From an uncultured Eubacteriales bacterium (GTDB taxonomy: Bacteria > Bacillota > Clostridia > Oscillospirales > Oscillospiraceae): a stretch of DNA of 62,264 nt. Where the stretch lies: positions 1 to 62,264 of the forward strand of contig URXW01000006.1 in NCBI GenBank assembly GCA_900551995.1, given 5' to 3'. Shown here piece after piece: positions 1 through 8,029 of the stretch. How positions within the stretch are numbered: the first letter of the stretch is position 1; each line of letters opens with the position of its first letter. The notes beneath the pieces were generated by a model. The model worked only from the letters and a program-made list of their open reading frames with translations. It made no database searches and had not been told where the DNA came from. The position numbers were made by a program, and so were the translations under genes.

Positions 1-11
1 CGGCATTATTT

Positions 12-51
12 CAGGCTGTCGAGAAAAGCCGGCGGCTTTTTCGACAGCCTG
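12..51. repeat. 40-nt palindromic repeat, copy 1
   Basis: Imperfect palindrome with arms of about 18 bp, one bulged base and a 3-nt centre. A second copy at 31939-31978 matches it at 37 of 40 positions. Both sit just past the 3' ends of genes. It could act as a terminator or be a dispersed REP-like element. Confidence 0.7.
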
Positions 52-53
52 AA

Positions 54-83
54 GCCGCCGTCATACATAGGTATGACGGCGGC
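54..83 (-). terminator. Hairpin downstream of the zinc-ribbon/Ig-like gene
   Basis: A perfect 13-bp stem (54-66 with 71-83) and a 4-nt loop lie 10 nt beyond the stop codon of the minus-strand gene. There is no clear U-tract, so the terminator role is inferred. Confidence 0.5.
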
Positions 84-92
84 TCGTGCAGG

Positions 93-1034
93 TTAGCTTG
101 TGACGCGCAGCAGGCATTTGACCTCCGTGCTGCCGATCTTGATGGTCAGCGTGGTCTCGCCCCGGCTGACGGCTTTTATGGTGCCGTCCGACGTGACGGT
201 GGCGACGGAGCTGTTGCCGCCGCCCCACGTGGCGGTCATGTCGGTGCCTTTCACGGTCATGGTGCAGCTGATGCCCGCCGGCAGGGACACGTCAAAGGAG
301 TCGTTGCTGGGCTTGATGGTGGTGCCGAACTCACTCTCCAGCGTCAGCTTGCTCACGTCCACGCTGCCGGTGCTGGGCTTGGTGGTGCTGTCGCTGGGCT
401 TCGTGGTATCGTTGGGCTTCGTGCTGTCGCTGGGCTTCGTGGTGTCGTCAGGCTTCGTGGTGGTGCTGCCGCTGGGAGCGTCGCTCTCGTCCTTCACCGT
501 GACGGTGCAGGTGACGGACTCGCCGTTCACCGTAGCGGTGATCACAGCGTTGCCCTTGGCGACTGCCGAGACCTCGCCGGAGGCGGTGACGCTTGCCACA
601 GTGGGCGCGCTGCTGCTCCATGCGGCGGCGTCCTCCGTGCCGTTGACCTTCAAATCGTCCTTATCGCCCACGTTCAGCACCAGCACGGTGCGGTTCAGGG
701 AGATGGTGGGCACCGCGGGGGTGTCGTCCGGCGTGGTGACGGTGTCGTTGGGCGTGTCCACATCGGTGATGGGGGGCTTCTCGCCGCCCACGGCGTCCTT
801 GATGCGATCCCCAAAGATCAGCCACACCACCAGTGCCGCCAGCAGGATCAGCACCAGAACCACCACGGGGCCCACGATGCTGGGCGTTTTCCGGCGGCTG
901 CTCTCGGCGGCGCGGCGGCCCTTGTGCTTCCGCAGCTTGCCGCTGTAATACGCCTCGTCCTCCTCGCAGAAGGGGCAGGTCTTATAGCTGTCGGAGAACA
1001 TTTCTCCGCACTTGGGGCATTTGATGAGACTCAT
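93..1034 (-). CDS. Zinc-ribbon, single-pass membrane protein with two Ig-like (BIG2-type) domains
   Basis: Predicted 313-residue surface protein. An N-terminal zinc ribbon has CxxC pairs at residues 6-9 and 20-23. A basic stretch is followed by one membrane segment at about 52-75. Outside it are two bacterial Ig-like domains (about 112-185 and 235-313), joined by a low-complexity linker of repeated TKPxD units. The ATG at 1034 is chosen because GGAGG lies 8 nt upstream; an in-frame ATG further upstream has no such site. The topology (cytoplasmic ribbon, extracellular Ig domains) and any adhesion or cell-wall role are inferred. No enzymatic motif is seen. Confidence 0.75.
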   Translation of the reverse strand: MSLIKCPKCGEMFSDSYKTCPFCEEDEAYYSGKLRKHKGRRAAESSRRKTPSIVGPVVVLVLILLAALVVWLIFGDRIKDAVGGEKPPITDVDTPNDTVTTPDDTPAVPTISLNRTVLVLNVGDKDDLKVNGTEDAAAWSSSAPTVASVTASGEVSAVAKGNAVITATVNGESVTCTVTVKDESDAPSGSTTTKPDDTTKPSDSTKPNDTTKPSDSTTKPSTGSVDVSKLTLESEFGTTIKPSNDSFDVSLPAGISCTMTVKGTDMTATWGGGNSSVATVTSDGTIKAVSRGETTLTIKIGSTEVKCLLRVTS

Positions 1035-1076
1035 ATCAGAAACCTCCATACAGGGCGTTGGATTTACATAATACAT

Positions 1077-1105
1077 ATAATACTCATTTTGCCCCGCCGC
1101 GTCAA
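1077..1105 (-). promoter_or_regulatory. Sigma-A promoter for the zinc-ribbon/Ig-like gene
   Basis: On the minus strand, -35 TTGACG (1100-1105) and -10 TATTAT (1077-1082) are separated by 17 bp. Confidence 0.55.
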
Positions 1106-1155
1106 CTGCATTTCTTGGAAATTCATCCTTTTTTTACAACACGCTGCGCCGCCCC

Positions 1156-1184
1156 TTGCTTTTCCCCCTGTCATTTTCTATAAT
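1156..1184 (+). promoter_or_regulatory. Sigma-A promoter for the uridine kinase-like gene
   Basis: -35 TTGCTT (1156-1161), 17-bp spacer, -10 TATAAT (1179-1184), about 33 bp before the start codon. Confidence 0.6.
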
Positions 1185-1216
1185 ACAGGCAGAGAAAAAC
1201 GCGGGGAGGCGCGACT

Positions 1217-1744
1217 ATGAACACCATTTTCATCGGTATTGCCGGCGGCACCGGCAGCGGCAAGACCACGCTCACTGAGCATCTGGCGGCGCGGTTCGGC
1301 AGCGACATCAGCGTGGTGCACCACGACAACTATTACAAGCGGCAGGACAGACCCTTCGCCGAGCGGTGCCTGCAAAACTACGACCATCCCGACGCCTTCG
1401 ACACCGACCTGATGGTCGCCGATCTGAAGGCGTTGAAGCGGGGCGAGACGATCCGCTGTCCCGTGTACGACTACGCCCTCCGCGACCTGCTGGACATCAA
1501 GATCTTCGTGGAGACGGACGCCGACGTGCGTATCCTGCGCCGCGCCCTCCGGGACGTGGAGGAGCGGGGACGCTCACTGGAATCGGTGGTGAACCAGTAC
1601 CTGACCACCGTGAAGCCCATGCACGAGCAGTTTGTGGAGCCTACCCGCAAGTTCGCGGACATCATCGTGCTGGAGGGCGGGCACAATCTGGTGGCTCTTG
1701 ACATGATCATGCAGCGCATCGCCACCCACATCCGGGAGAACTGA
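1217..1744 (+). CDS. udk: Uridine kinase-like protein with an internal ~30-residue deletion
   Basis: Uridine kinase phosphorylates uridine and cytidine in pyrimidine salvage. The P-loop GGTGSGKT (residues 10-17), the DNYYK segment, NYDHP, and the C-terminal half (DTDADVRILRR-like, ERGRS, VVNQYL, KPMHEQF) all match the family. The protein has 175 residues where the family has about 205-213. After CPVYDY the sequence jumps straight to LRDLLDIKIFV. The canonical stretch with the HTR-type nucleoside contact and the VI-x-EGI strand is missing, and the reading frame is kept. The enzyme may therefore be inactive or altered. It is preceded by a promoter and GGGAGG, and the DUF218 gene follows 1 nt later. 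Confidence 0.8.
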   Translation: MNTIFIGIAGGTGSGKTTLTEHLAARFGSDISVVHHDNYYKRQDRPFAERCLQNYDHPDAFDTDLMVADLKALKRGETIRCPVYDYALRDLLDIKIFVETDADVRILRRALRDVEERGRSLESVVNQYLTTVKPMHEQFVEPTRKFADIIVLEGGHNLVALDMIMQRIATHIREN

Positions 1745-1745
1745 C

Positions 1746-2501
1746 ATGGGCAGAACGGTTCGGCGCGTTTTGACCGCGCTTTGTCTGGCGGCAGCGGCGT
1801 TTTTCCTGCTGCCCCTGTGGGCGGGCATCGTCCACTTCGGTATGCTCTGGCCGTCGTTTTTACTGCTGCTGGCGGCGGCGTGGCTCACGTGGCCGGGATT
1901 CTTCCGCCGCCTGCTGCGCCCCCGATGGCTCCGGCGGCTGGTGAACTGCGTGATCGCCGTGTGCATGACCGCCATCCTCGTGACGGTGGGGCGCATGGCT
2001 CTTGCCGCCGCTGACCGCCCCGCCCAGGGGCAGGAATGTACCGTGGTGGTGCTGGGCTGTCAGGTGTTCCCGGACGGACACCCCAGCCTCATGCTCCGGG
2101 GCCGCATACAGGCGGCGTACCGCTACCTGACCGACCACCCGGAGGCGGTGTGCATCGCCTCCGGCGGACAGAACGGCAGCGAGCCGGTCAGCGAGGCGCA
2201 GTGCATCCGCGACACGCTGGTGTCCATGGGTATCGCGCCGGAGCGCATTCTGCTGGAGGATCGCTCCCGCTCCACGGAGGAGAATCTGGCGTTCTCCGCC
2301 CGGCTTATCGCTGAGCAGGGGCTGCCCACGGCAGTGGCTGTCGCCTCCGACAACTTCCACCAGCTCCGCGCCGCCATCTGGGCGCAGCGCAGCGGACTGA
2401 CGCCCTACTCCGACGGCTGCGCCAGCCCGTGGTTCCTGACGGCGGGGTACTGGGCGCGGGAGACGGCGGCACTGCTGTATATGCTGGTGACGGGCGGCTG
2501 A
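1746..2501 (+). CDS. DUF218 (YdcF/ElyC/SanA-like) membrane protein
   Basis: This 251-residue protein has two N-terminal membrane segments (about 8-50 and 60-82) followed by a DUF218 domain. The domain shows VVVLGCQV near its start, a YRYLTDHPEAVCIASGGQ segment, and SEAQ/ILLEDRSRSTEEN. Family members ElyC, SanA and YdcF act in envelope or lipid-carrier homeostasis and vancomycin resistance at high temperature; the exact role here is unknown. It starts 1 nt after the udk-like stop codon, so the two are probably co-transcribed. Confidence 0.8.
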   Translation: MGRTVRRVLTALCLAAAAFFLLPLWAGIVHFGMLWPSFLLLLAAAWLTWPGFFRRLLRPRWLRRLVNCVIAVCMTAILVTVGRMALAAADRPAQGQECTVVVLGCQVFPDGHPSLMLRGRIQAAYRYLTDHPEAVCIASGGQNGSEPVSEAQCIRDTLVSMGIAPERILLEDRSRSTEENLAFSARLIAEQGLPTAVAVASDNFHQLRAAIWAQRSGLTPYSDGCASPWFLTAGYWARETAALLYMLVTGG

Positions 2502-2574
2502 GAGGCTGCCGGAGGGGCGGCGGAGCGGTTAGTGTGCATTAACCAAAAACCTTGTATTTCCACGGAAAATGGAC

Positions 2575-2602
2575 TTGATTTTTTCGCCATTCATGGTACA
2601 AT
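2575..2602 (+). promoter_or_regulatory. Sigma-A promoter for ferredoxin
   Basis: -35 TTGATT (2575-2580) and -10 TACAAT (2597-2602), 16-bp spacer, about 30 bp before the ATG. Confidence 0.6.
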
Positions 2603-2632
2603 GTCCTTACAATCTTAATGGAGGTACATACT

Positions 2633-2806
2633 ATGGCTTATCAGATCGGTTCTGCTTGCGTGAGCTGCGGTGCTTGCGCTGATGCTTGCCCCGTGGGTGC
2701 TATTTCTCAGGGTGATGATCGTTACGTCATCGACGCCGGTGCTTGCCTGGACTGCGGTTCCTGCGCCGACACCTGTCCCAACGGTGCTATCAGCCCCGCT
2801 GAGTAA
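2633..2806 (+). CDS. 2[4Fe-4S] ferredoxin (clostridial type)
   Basis: This is a 57-residue soluble electron carrier with two CxxCxxCxxxCP cluster motifs (CVSCGACADACP and CLDCGSCADTCP), the classic clostridial ferredoxin fold. The ATG at 2633 is chosen because GGAGG precedes it by 7 nt. The codons favour GGT and GCT, unlike the GC-ending codons of its neighbours, which suggests very high expression. It has its own promoter and a strong terminator, so it is a single-gene unit. It probably serves bifurcating enzymes such as the NfnAB pair encoded at 50-52 kb. Confidence 0.95.
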   Translation: MAYQIGSACVSCGACADACPVGAISQGDDRYVIDAGACLDCGSCADTCPNGAISPAE

Positions 2807-2828
2807 TTAACTCAAGCAACGACAAGAG

Positions 2829-2857
2829 AAAGTGACCGGCAAAGCCGGTCACTTTTT
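2829..2857 (+). terminator. Rho-independent terminator of ferredoxin
   Basis: An 11-bp stem (AAGTGACCGGC / GCCGGTCACTT) with a 3-nt loop is followed by a T-run. Confidence 0.9.
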
Positions 2858-2900
2858 TGCGTTTTGATAAAGCCGATAAACCCCGCCGCACACTTTCCTG

Positions 2901-2929
2901 TTGCCGAAACGGCGGTTCCGTATTACAAT
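2901..2929 (+). promoter_or_regulatory. Sigma-A promoter for the methyltransferase pair
   Basis: -35 TTGCCG (2901-2906), 17 bp, -10 TACAAT (2924-2929), upstream of the GTG start at 2958. Confidence 0.6.
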
Positions 2930-2957
2930 AGGAAAAAACGCGCAGGGAGGTGACGCT

Positions 2958-3680
2958 GTGGAGCGTTGGGACGAGCTGTGGCGGGGCGGCTATCGCTTCT
3001 GCTTCGGTGACGGTGCCTTCAAGCCCTCCACCGACACGTTCCTGCTGGGCGGCTTCGCCCAGGTGCGGCAGGGGGAGCGGGTGTGCGATCTGGGCGCGGG
3101 CATCGGGCTGCTGGGACTGCTGCTGCTGGCGCGGGAGGCGACGCTCCGCGTGACGAACGTGGATGTCAGCGAGCGCGCCTGCGCCATGGCGCGGCAGACC
3201 GCTGCGGTCAACGGCCTGGAGGAGCGCGTCACCGTTCTGTGCGCCGACCTGCGGCGGCGGGAGCAGCTGCCCGAGGCCAACAGCTTCGACCTCTGCACCG
3301 CCAACCCGCCCTACTTCCCCTCCGCTGCCGGCCGCGTGGCGGCGGGACAGCGGGGCGTCGCCCGTGCCGAGCTGACGTGCACCTTCGATGAGCTGTGCAC
3401 TGCGGCGGCGTATCTGCTCCGCAGCGGCGGACGGTTCTCCGTGGTGCACCGGGCGGAGCGCACCGCCGAGCTGCTGGAGACGCTGCGCCGCCACCGGCTG
3501 GAGCCGAAGGAGCTGCGCTTCGTCCAAAAGAACAGTGCCGCCCCGCCCCGGCTGGTGCTGCTCACCTGCCGCCGCGACGGCGGCACGGGGCTGACGGTGC
3601 ACACGCCGCTGCTGCTGCAAAGCGATGACGGCAGCGACAGTGACGAGCTGCGCCGTATTTATTTCAGAGACAGGGGGTAA
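2958..3680 (+). CDS. tRNA1(Val) (adenine-37-N6)-methyltransferase family protein
   Basis: This 240-residue SAM-dependent methyltransferase has motif I DLGAGIGLLGLLLL, an acidic VDVSERA motif II, and the NPPYF catalytic motif typical of N6-adenine methyltransferases. The N-terminal WDELWRGGYRF-G-D-FKPSTDTFLL stretch is characteristic of TrmN6/YfiC proteins. A GTG start at 2958 is preferred because GGGAGG lies about 8 nt upstream, within the expected transcript. It lies 5 nt before rsmI, an arrangement common in Firmicutes, so both probably belong to one RNA-modification operon. Confidence 0.85.
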   Translation: MERWDELWRGGYRFCFGDGAFKPSTDTFLLGGFAQVRQGERVCDLGAGIGLLGLLLLAREATLRVTNVDVSERACAMARQTAAVNGLEERVTVLCADLRRREQLPEANSFDLCTANPPYFPSAAGRVAAGQRGVARAELTCTFDELCTAAAYLLRSGGRFSVVHRAERTAELLETLRRHRLEPKELRFVQKNSAAPPRLVLLTCRRDGGTGLTVHTPLLLQSDDGSDSDELRRIYFRDRG

Positions 3681-3685
3681 TCCCA

Positions 3686-4513
3686 ATGGCAGGTATCCTA
3701 TATCTCGTGGCAACGCCCATCGGCAATCTGGGGGACTTTTCGCCCCGCGCCGTGGAGACGCTGGCGCAGGCAGATTTCATCGCCGCCGAGGACACCCGTG
3801 TGTCCGTCAAGCTGCTGAATCACTTCGACATCAAAAAGCCGCTGGTCAGCTACCACGAGCACAACCGCGCCGCCGCAGGGCAGGCGATCCTGACGCGGCT
3901 GCTCTCCGGCGAGACGTGCGCGCTGGTGACGGACGCCGGCACCCCGGCGATCAGCGACCCCGGACAGGAGCTGGTGACGCTGTGCGCCGAAAACGGCGTC
4001 ACCGTGCAGGCGATCCCCGGCTGCTGCGCCGCTGTCGCCGCGCTGGCGGTCTCCGGACTGGACACGCGGCGATTCACCTTCGAGGGCTTTCTGCCCTCCG
4101 GGCGGAAGGAACGCCGCGCCGCCTTGGAGGAGCTGACCGGCGAGACGCGCACCATGGTCTTTCACGAGGCACCCCACCGCCTGCGCCAGACGCTGGCGGA
4201 CATGGCGGAGCTGCTGGGGGATCGCTCTGCGGCTCTCTGCCGCGAGCTGACGAAGCTCCACGAGGACACCGTCCGCACCACGCTGGCACAGGCGGCCGCC
4301 TACTACGCCGCCAACGAGCCGCGTGGTGAGTACGTGCTGGTGGTGGCGGGACGGGAAAAGCAGACCGCCCCCGCCCTGACGATGGAGGAGGGCGTGGCGC
4401 GGGTGCTTGCCCTCCGCGACGGCGGCATGAAGCTGAAGGACGCCGTCCGCCGCGTGGCGGACGACACCGCCCTGCCCCGCAACGCGCTGTACGACGCCGC
4501 GCTCCACGCATGA
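3686..4513 (+). CDS. rsmI: 16S rRNA (cytidine1402-2'-O)-methyltransferase RsmI
   Basis: RsmI is a tetrapyrrole-methylase fold enzyme that 2'-O-methylates C1402 of 16S rRNA. The N-terminus GILYLVATPIGNLGD, the AEDTR motif, the GTPAISDPG loop and the PGCCA turn are all family signatures. The 275-residue length is normal. The gene starts 5 nt after the trmN6-like gene and ends at a strong terminator. Confidence 0.93.
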   Translation: MAGILYLVATPIGNLGDFSPRAVETLAQADFIAAEDTRVSVKLLNHFDIKKPLVSYHEHNRAAAGQAILTRLLSGETCALVTDAGTPAISDPGQELVTLCAENGVTVQAIPGCCAAVAALAVSGLDTRRFTFEGFLPSGRKERRAALEELTGETRTMVFHEAPHRLRQTLADMAELLGDRSAALCRELTKLHEDTVRTTLAQAAAYYAANEPRGEYVLVVAGREKQTAPALTMEEGVARVLALRDGGMKLKDAVRRVADDTALPRNALYDAALHA

Positions 4514-4519
4514 AAACGC

Positions 4520-4550
4520 AAAAACGCCGGAGAGATTCTCCGGCGTTTTT
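4520..4550 (+). terminator. Rho-independent terminator of rsmI
   Basis: Stem AAAAACGCCGGAGA / TCTCCGGCGTTTTT with a short loop, ending in five T. Confidence 0.9.
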
Positions 4551-4673
4551 CGCGCCCTTCCGCCCCTTTCCCCCGCAAACACCCACCGCCTGGGGCGGCA
4601 ATGCGAACCGTGTCGCAGCTTTTGGAAATAACCGCCGCCTCCGGCGCGTACACTGCCCCAAGGGGGTGGTCGT

Positions 4674-5252
4674 GTGGCGATGGGCGTCGTGTGGACGGTG
4701 ATGGTGACGTCCGCGCTGCTGTGGGGCGGCGTGACGGGACGGCTGACGGCGGTGACGGCGGCGGCTCTGGAGGGCGCGGGCGCGGCGGTGGAGCTGACGC
4801 TGTCCATGGCGGGGGCGTTGTGCCTGTGGTCGGGGGTGCTGGAGCTGATGGAGCGCAGCGGCATGGCGGCCGGCTTGAGCCGCCTGCTCCGCCCCGTGCT
4901 CCGCCGCCTTCTGCCCAAGGCGGGGGCGGACGGCGAAACGCTGGACGCCCTCAGTGCCAACGTCAGTGCCAACCTGCTGGGGCTGGGCAACGCCGCCACG
5001 CCGGCGGGTATCCGTGCGGCGCGGCGCATGGCGGCGGGCTGCCGCGGCACCGCCAGCGACGAGCTGTGCCGCCTTGTGGTGCTGAATACCGCCTCGATCC
5101 AGCTGCTGCCCTCCACGGTGGCGGCGATCCGGGGCGGGCTGGGCTGCGCCGCACCGCTGGACATCCTCCCGGCGGTGTGGCTGTCCTCGGCGGTGTCGGT
5201 GGCGGCGGGACTGACGGCGGCGGGACTGCTCCGCCGCCTGTGGAGGTCGTGA
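4674..5252 (+). CDS. spmA: Spore maturation protein A (nucleoside-recognition domain membrane protein)
   Basis: This 192-residue membrane protein contains the SpmA signature LSANVSANLLGLGNAATPAG followed by VVLNTASIQLLPST. In Bacillus, SpmA and SpmB are needed for spore core dehydration and heat resistance. The GTG at 4674 lies 7 nt after an AGGGGG site; an ATG two codons later is possible. The adjacent spmB starts 1 nt after the stop codon. The gene pair supports a spore-forming organism, or one descended from spore formers. Confidence 0.9.
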   Translation: MAMGVVWTVMVTSALLWGGVTGRLTAVTAAALEGAGAAVELTLSMAGALCLWSGVLELMERSGMAAGLSRLLRPVLRRLLPKAGADGETLDALSANVSANLLGLGNAATPAGIRAARRMAAGCRGTASDELCRLVVLNTASIQLLPSTVAAIRGGLGCAAPLDILPAVWLSSAVSVAAGLTAAGLLRRLWRS

Positions 5253-5253
5253 C

Positions 5254-5778
5254 ATGGAACGGTTTTCCGCCTGTATCCTGCCGGGACTCCTGTGCCTTGC
5301 GGCATTGTGGGGCTGCCGCCGCCGTGTGGACGTGTACGACGCCCTCACCACCGGCGGCAGGGAAGGGCTGCGGGTGACGGCGTCCATCCTCCCCGCCCTG
5401 TGCGCGCTGCTGACGGCGGTGTATATGCTCCGCGCCTCCGGCGCGCTGGACGCGCTGGCGACACTTCTGACGCCGCTTTTGACCGCGCTGGGCGTTCCGC
5501 CGGAGACGGCGCCGCTGCTGCTGGTGCGCCCTCTGTCCGGCTCCGGGGCGTTGGCGGTGGGCAGCGAGCTGATGCGGCAGTACGGCACCGACAGCTATAC
5601 CGGCAGGTGCGCCGCCGTCATGCTGGGCAGCACGGAGACGACCTTCTACACCGTCGCCGTGTACTTCGGTGCCGCCGGCATCAAGCGCAGCCGCTACACC
5701 GTTCCCGCCGCCCTGACGGCGGACGCGGCGGCGTACTTGGCGTCCGCCCTCGCCGTCCGCCTCTGCTTCGGCACTTAG
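5254..5778 (+). CDS. spmB: Spore maturation protein B
   Basis: This 174-residue membrane protein is the usual partner of SpmA. Diagnostic segments are the PLLLVRPLSGSGAL loop and GSTETTFYTVAVYFG. It is predicted to span the membrane several times. It directly follows spmA, and transcription probably ends at the bidirectional hairpin at 5802-5843. Confidence 0.9.
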   Translation: MERFSACILPGLLCLAALWGCRRRVDVYDALTTGGREGLRVTASILPALCALLTAVYMLRASGALDALATLLTPLLTALGVPPETAPLLLVRPLSGSGALAVGSELMRQYGTDSYTGRCAAVMLGSTETTFYTVAVYFGAAGIKRSRYTVPAALTADAAAYLASALAVRLCFGT

Positions 5779-5801
5779 CCGCCCCGCAGCCATCTGCTGT
5801 C

Positions 5802-5843
5802 AAAAAAAGCTCCCTCAAGTCTTGTGACTTGAGGGAGCTTTTG
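5802..5843. terminator. Bidirectional terminator between spmB and argS
   Basis: A long stem (AAAAGCTCCCTCAAGTC / GACTTGAGGGAGCTTTT) with A and T runs on both sides serves the convergent spmAB and murI-ywiB-argS units. Confidence 0.9.
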
Positions 5844-5845
5844 CG

Positions 5846-7588
5846 TTACATTTTCTCCGGCGCGGAGCAGCCGATGAGCGTCATGCCGTTTTTCAGCACG
5901 GCGCGGGCGGTGTCTGCCAGCTTCAGCCGGGATAGCAGCACGTTCTCCGCCTCGCCCTTGATGCGGCAGGCGTTGTAGAACTTGTGGAACGCGGCGGCCA
6001 GCTCCACCAGATAGCGGTTGATAAAGCTGGGGTCGTAGTCCCGCGCCGCCAGATACACCACGGCGGGGTACTGCGCCAGCTGCTTGATGAGGGCTTTCTC
6101 CTCGTCGGCGGTCAGCACGGACAGCTCTGCCTCCGCGGCGGCGGGCACCGTGTAGCCCTCGGCGGCGAGAGTTTTCAGCAGCGTGCAGATACGGGCGTAG
6201 GCGTACTGGACGTAGTACACCGGATTCTCGCTGTCCTCCCGGACGGCAAGACCGAGATCGAACTCCATCTGCGTCTCCGGCTTGGCGTTGAAGAACCAGC
6301 GGCAGGCGTCCACGGGGATCTCGTCCAGCAGGTCGGTAAGGCTGATCGCCTTGCCGGTGCGCTTGGACATACGGACGATCTCGCCGTCACGCACCAGCTT
6401 CACCAGCTGCATCAGCACGATGTCCAGCCGGTGCTCGCCGTCCAGCCCCAGCGCGTCCATGGCACCCTTCAGCCGCGCCACGTGGCCGTGGTGGTCGGCA
6501 CCCCAGATATTGATGACCTTGTCAAAGCCCCGGACGGCGAATTTGTTCCGGTGATAGGCGATGTCGGCGGCGAAGTAGGTATAAAACCCGTTGGCGCGGC
6601 GGAGCACGTCGTCCTTCAGACCCAGCTTCTCGATCGCCTCGTCGCTCTTTCCCTCCCGGCGCAGCTGCGAAGCCAGGATCTCCGAGGTTTTCAGCCACAG
6701 CGCGCCGTCCTTTTCATAGGTGAAGCCCTTGTCCGTCAGAGCCTGCACGGACTCGGCGACGTAGCCGCTCTCGTGGAGAGAGGACTCAAAGAACCACTGG
6801 TCGTACCGGATGCCGTACCGCGCCAGATCGGACTTCATCTTGGGGATATTCACGCTGAGACCGAACTGCGCCAGCGCGTCGTGGCGCGTCTTTTCGTCGC
6901 AGTCCAGATACCTGTCGCCCTCTTTTTCATAGAACGCCTGCGCCAGCTCCCGGATGTCGTCACCGTGGTAGCCGTCCTCCGGGAACTCCACCGCGTCCTC
7001 GCCCTTGATGATCTGGAAATACCGTGCCTCCAGGCTCTTGGCGAACTTCTCGATCTGGTTGCCCGCGTCGTTGACGTAGAACTCGCGCCACACGTGGGCA
7101 CCGGACTTTTGCAGCACGCTTGCCAGCGTGTCGCCCAGTACGCCGCCCCGGGCGTTGCCCATGTGCATGGGGCCGGTGGGGTTGGCGGAGACGAATTCCA
7201 CCATGTACTTCTTCCCGGCGAGGGAATCGTTCTCGCCGTACTTCTCTCCCGCACTCTCGATGGCGGCAACGGTGTCGGCGAACCACTTGCCGCCCAGCCG
7301 GAAGTTCATAAAGCCGGGGCCTGCGATCTCCACGGAGGTGAAGTAGCTGCCCTCCAGCGTCATGGCGTCCGCCAGCGTCTGCGCCACCTGCCGGGGGTTC
7401 ATCTTCATGGCCTTTGCCGCCGCCAGACAGAAGGTGGTGGTATAGTCGCCGTTGGCGGTGTCCTTGGGGATCTCCACCGCCGGCTCCACGGTGATACCGG
7501 CGGGCAGCAGCCCCGCCGCCGCGGCCTTTTCATACGCGGCCACCGTCAGCTGCCGCACCTGCGCCTTGGCGTTGTCGATCATGTTCAT
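5846..7588 (-). CDS. argS: Arginyl-tRNA synthetase
   Basis: This 580-residue class I synthetase charges tRNA-Arg. The HMGN variant of the HIGH motif lies in SANPTGPMHMGNARGG, the KMSKS-equivalent is RMSKRTG, and the C-terminal anticodon-binding DALR domain ends in KLADTARAVLKNGMTLIG. The start at 7588 (MNMIDN) follows GAGGAGAAGG and overlaps the ywiB stop codon as ATGA, indicating translational coupling. The ywiB-argS order is common in Firmicutes. Confidence 0.95.
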   Translation of the reverse strand: MNMIDNAKAQVRQLTVAAYEKAAAAGLLPAGITVEPAVEIPKDTANGDYTTTFCLAAAKAMKMNPRQVAQTLADAMTLEGSYFTSVEIAGPGFMNFRLGGKWFADTVAAIESAGEKYGENDSLAGKKYMVEFVSANPTGPMHMGNARGGVLGDTLASVLQKSGAHVWREFYVNDAGNQIEKFAKSLEARYFQIIKGEDAVEFPEDGYHGDDIRELAQAFYEKEGDRYLDCDEKTRHDALAQFGLSVNIPKMKSDLARYGIRYDQWFFESSLHESGYVAESVQALTDKGFTYEKDGALWLKTSEILASQLRREGKSDEAIEKLGLKDDVLRRANGFYTYFAADIAYHRNKFAVRGFDKVINIWGADHHGHVARLKGAMDALGLDGEHRLDIVLMQLVKLVRDGEIVRMSKRTGKAISLTDLLDEIPVDACRWFFNAKPETQMEFDLGLAVREDSENPVYYVQYAYARICTLLKTLAAEGYTVPAAAEAELSVLTADEEKALIKQLAQYPAVVYLAARDYDPSFINRYLVELAAAFHKFYNACRIKGEAENVLLSRLKLADTARAVLKNGMTLIGCSAPEKM

Positions 7589-8028
7589 ATATCCTTCTCC
7601 TCTTTCGTCAGTGTCAGCTCCAGACACAGGGCGGACAACGCCTGTGTGCCCAAAAGCAGTGTATACGTCAGTGTGATGTGCCCCTCACCCCGCCGGGGCA
7701 AGTGCCACGCGACCTCCTTGGTGTCCACGTGCAGCGTCAGCGCACCGCCGTCGCCGCCGGTGATCTGGGTCACCGTCTGCCGCTTGGGATCCAGCAGCAG
7801 CCCGTAGCCGCCGTCCTTGGATTCGGTGATGACCACCGCCCGGTGCTCCTTCGTCTCCAGCCGGATCTCCGACGCCACGCCGCTGCCGTCCGCCTCGTTC
7901 TGCGCCGTATAGCGCAGGCGGTGACCGTACTCCGTGACCTCCAGCGTGCCGGTGCCCCGGAAGGTCAGCTCATCCACGCCGCCGGCGAAATTACTGCGGC
8001 TGCGCGCCAGAACACGAACCTTTTCCAT
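7585..8028 (-). CDS. DUF1934 (YwiB-like) beta-barrel protein
   Basis: A 147-residue protein of the DUF1934/YwiB family, a calycin-like beta-barrel of unknown function often encoded next to argS. The family pattern is seen in the alternating strands ending in GGALTLHVDTKEVAWHLPRRGEGHITLTYTL. The ATG at 8028 has GAGAGG upstream. It starts 1 nt after the murI stop codon and ends in a 4-nt overlap with argS, so it lies mid-operon. Confidence 0.8.
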   Translation of the reverse strand: MEKVRVLARSRSNFAGGVDELTFRGTGTLEVTEYGHRLRYTAQNEADGSGVASEIRLETKEHRAVVITESKDGGYGLLLDPKRQTVTQITGGDGGALTLHVDTKEVAWHLPRRGEGHITLTYTLLLGTQALSALCLELTLTKEEKDI

Positions 8029-8029
8029 G

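Noticed and set aside
5984..7807. A 607-codon frame on the plus strand opposite argS
   Set aside because: The protein is low-complexity, rich in His/Leu/Gly/Val, and mirrors the codon structure of argS. It is a shadow of the real gene.
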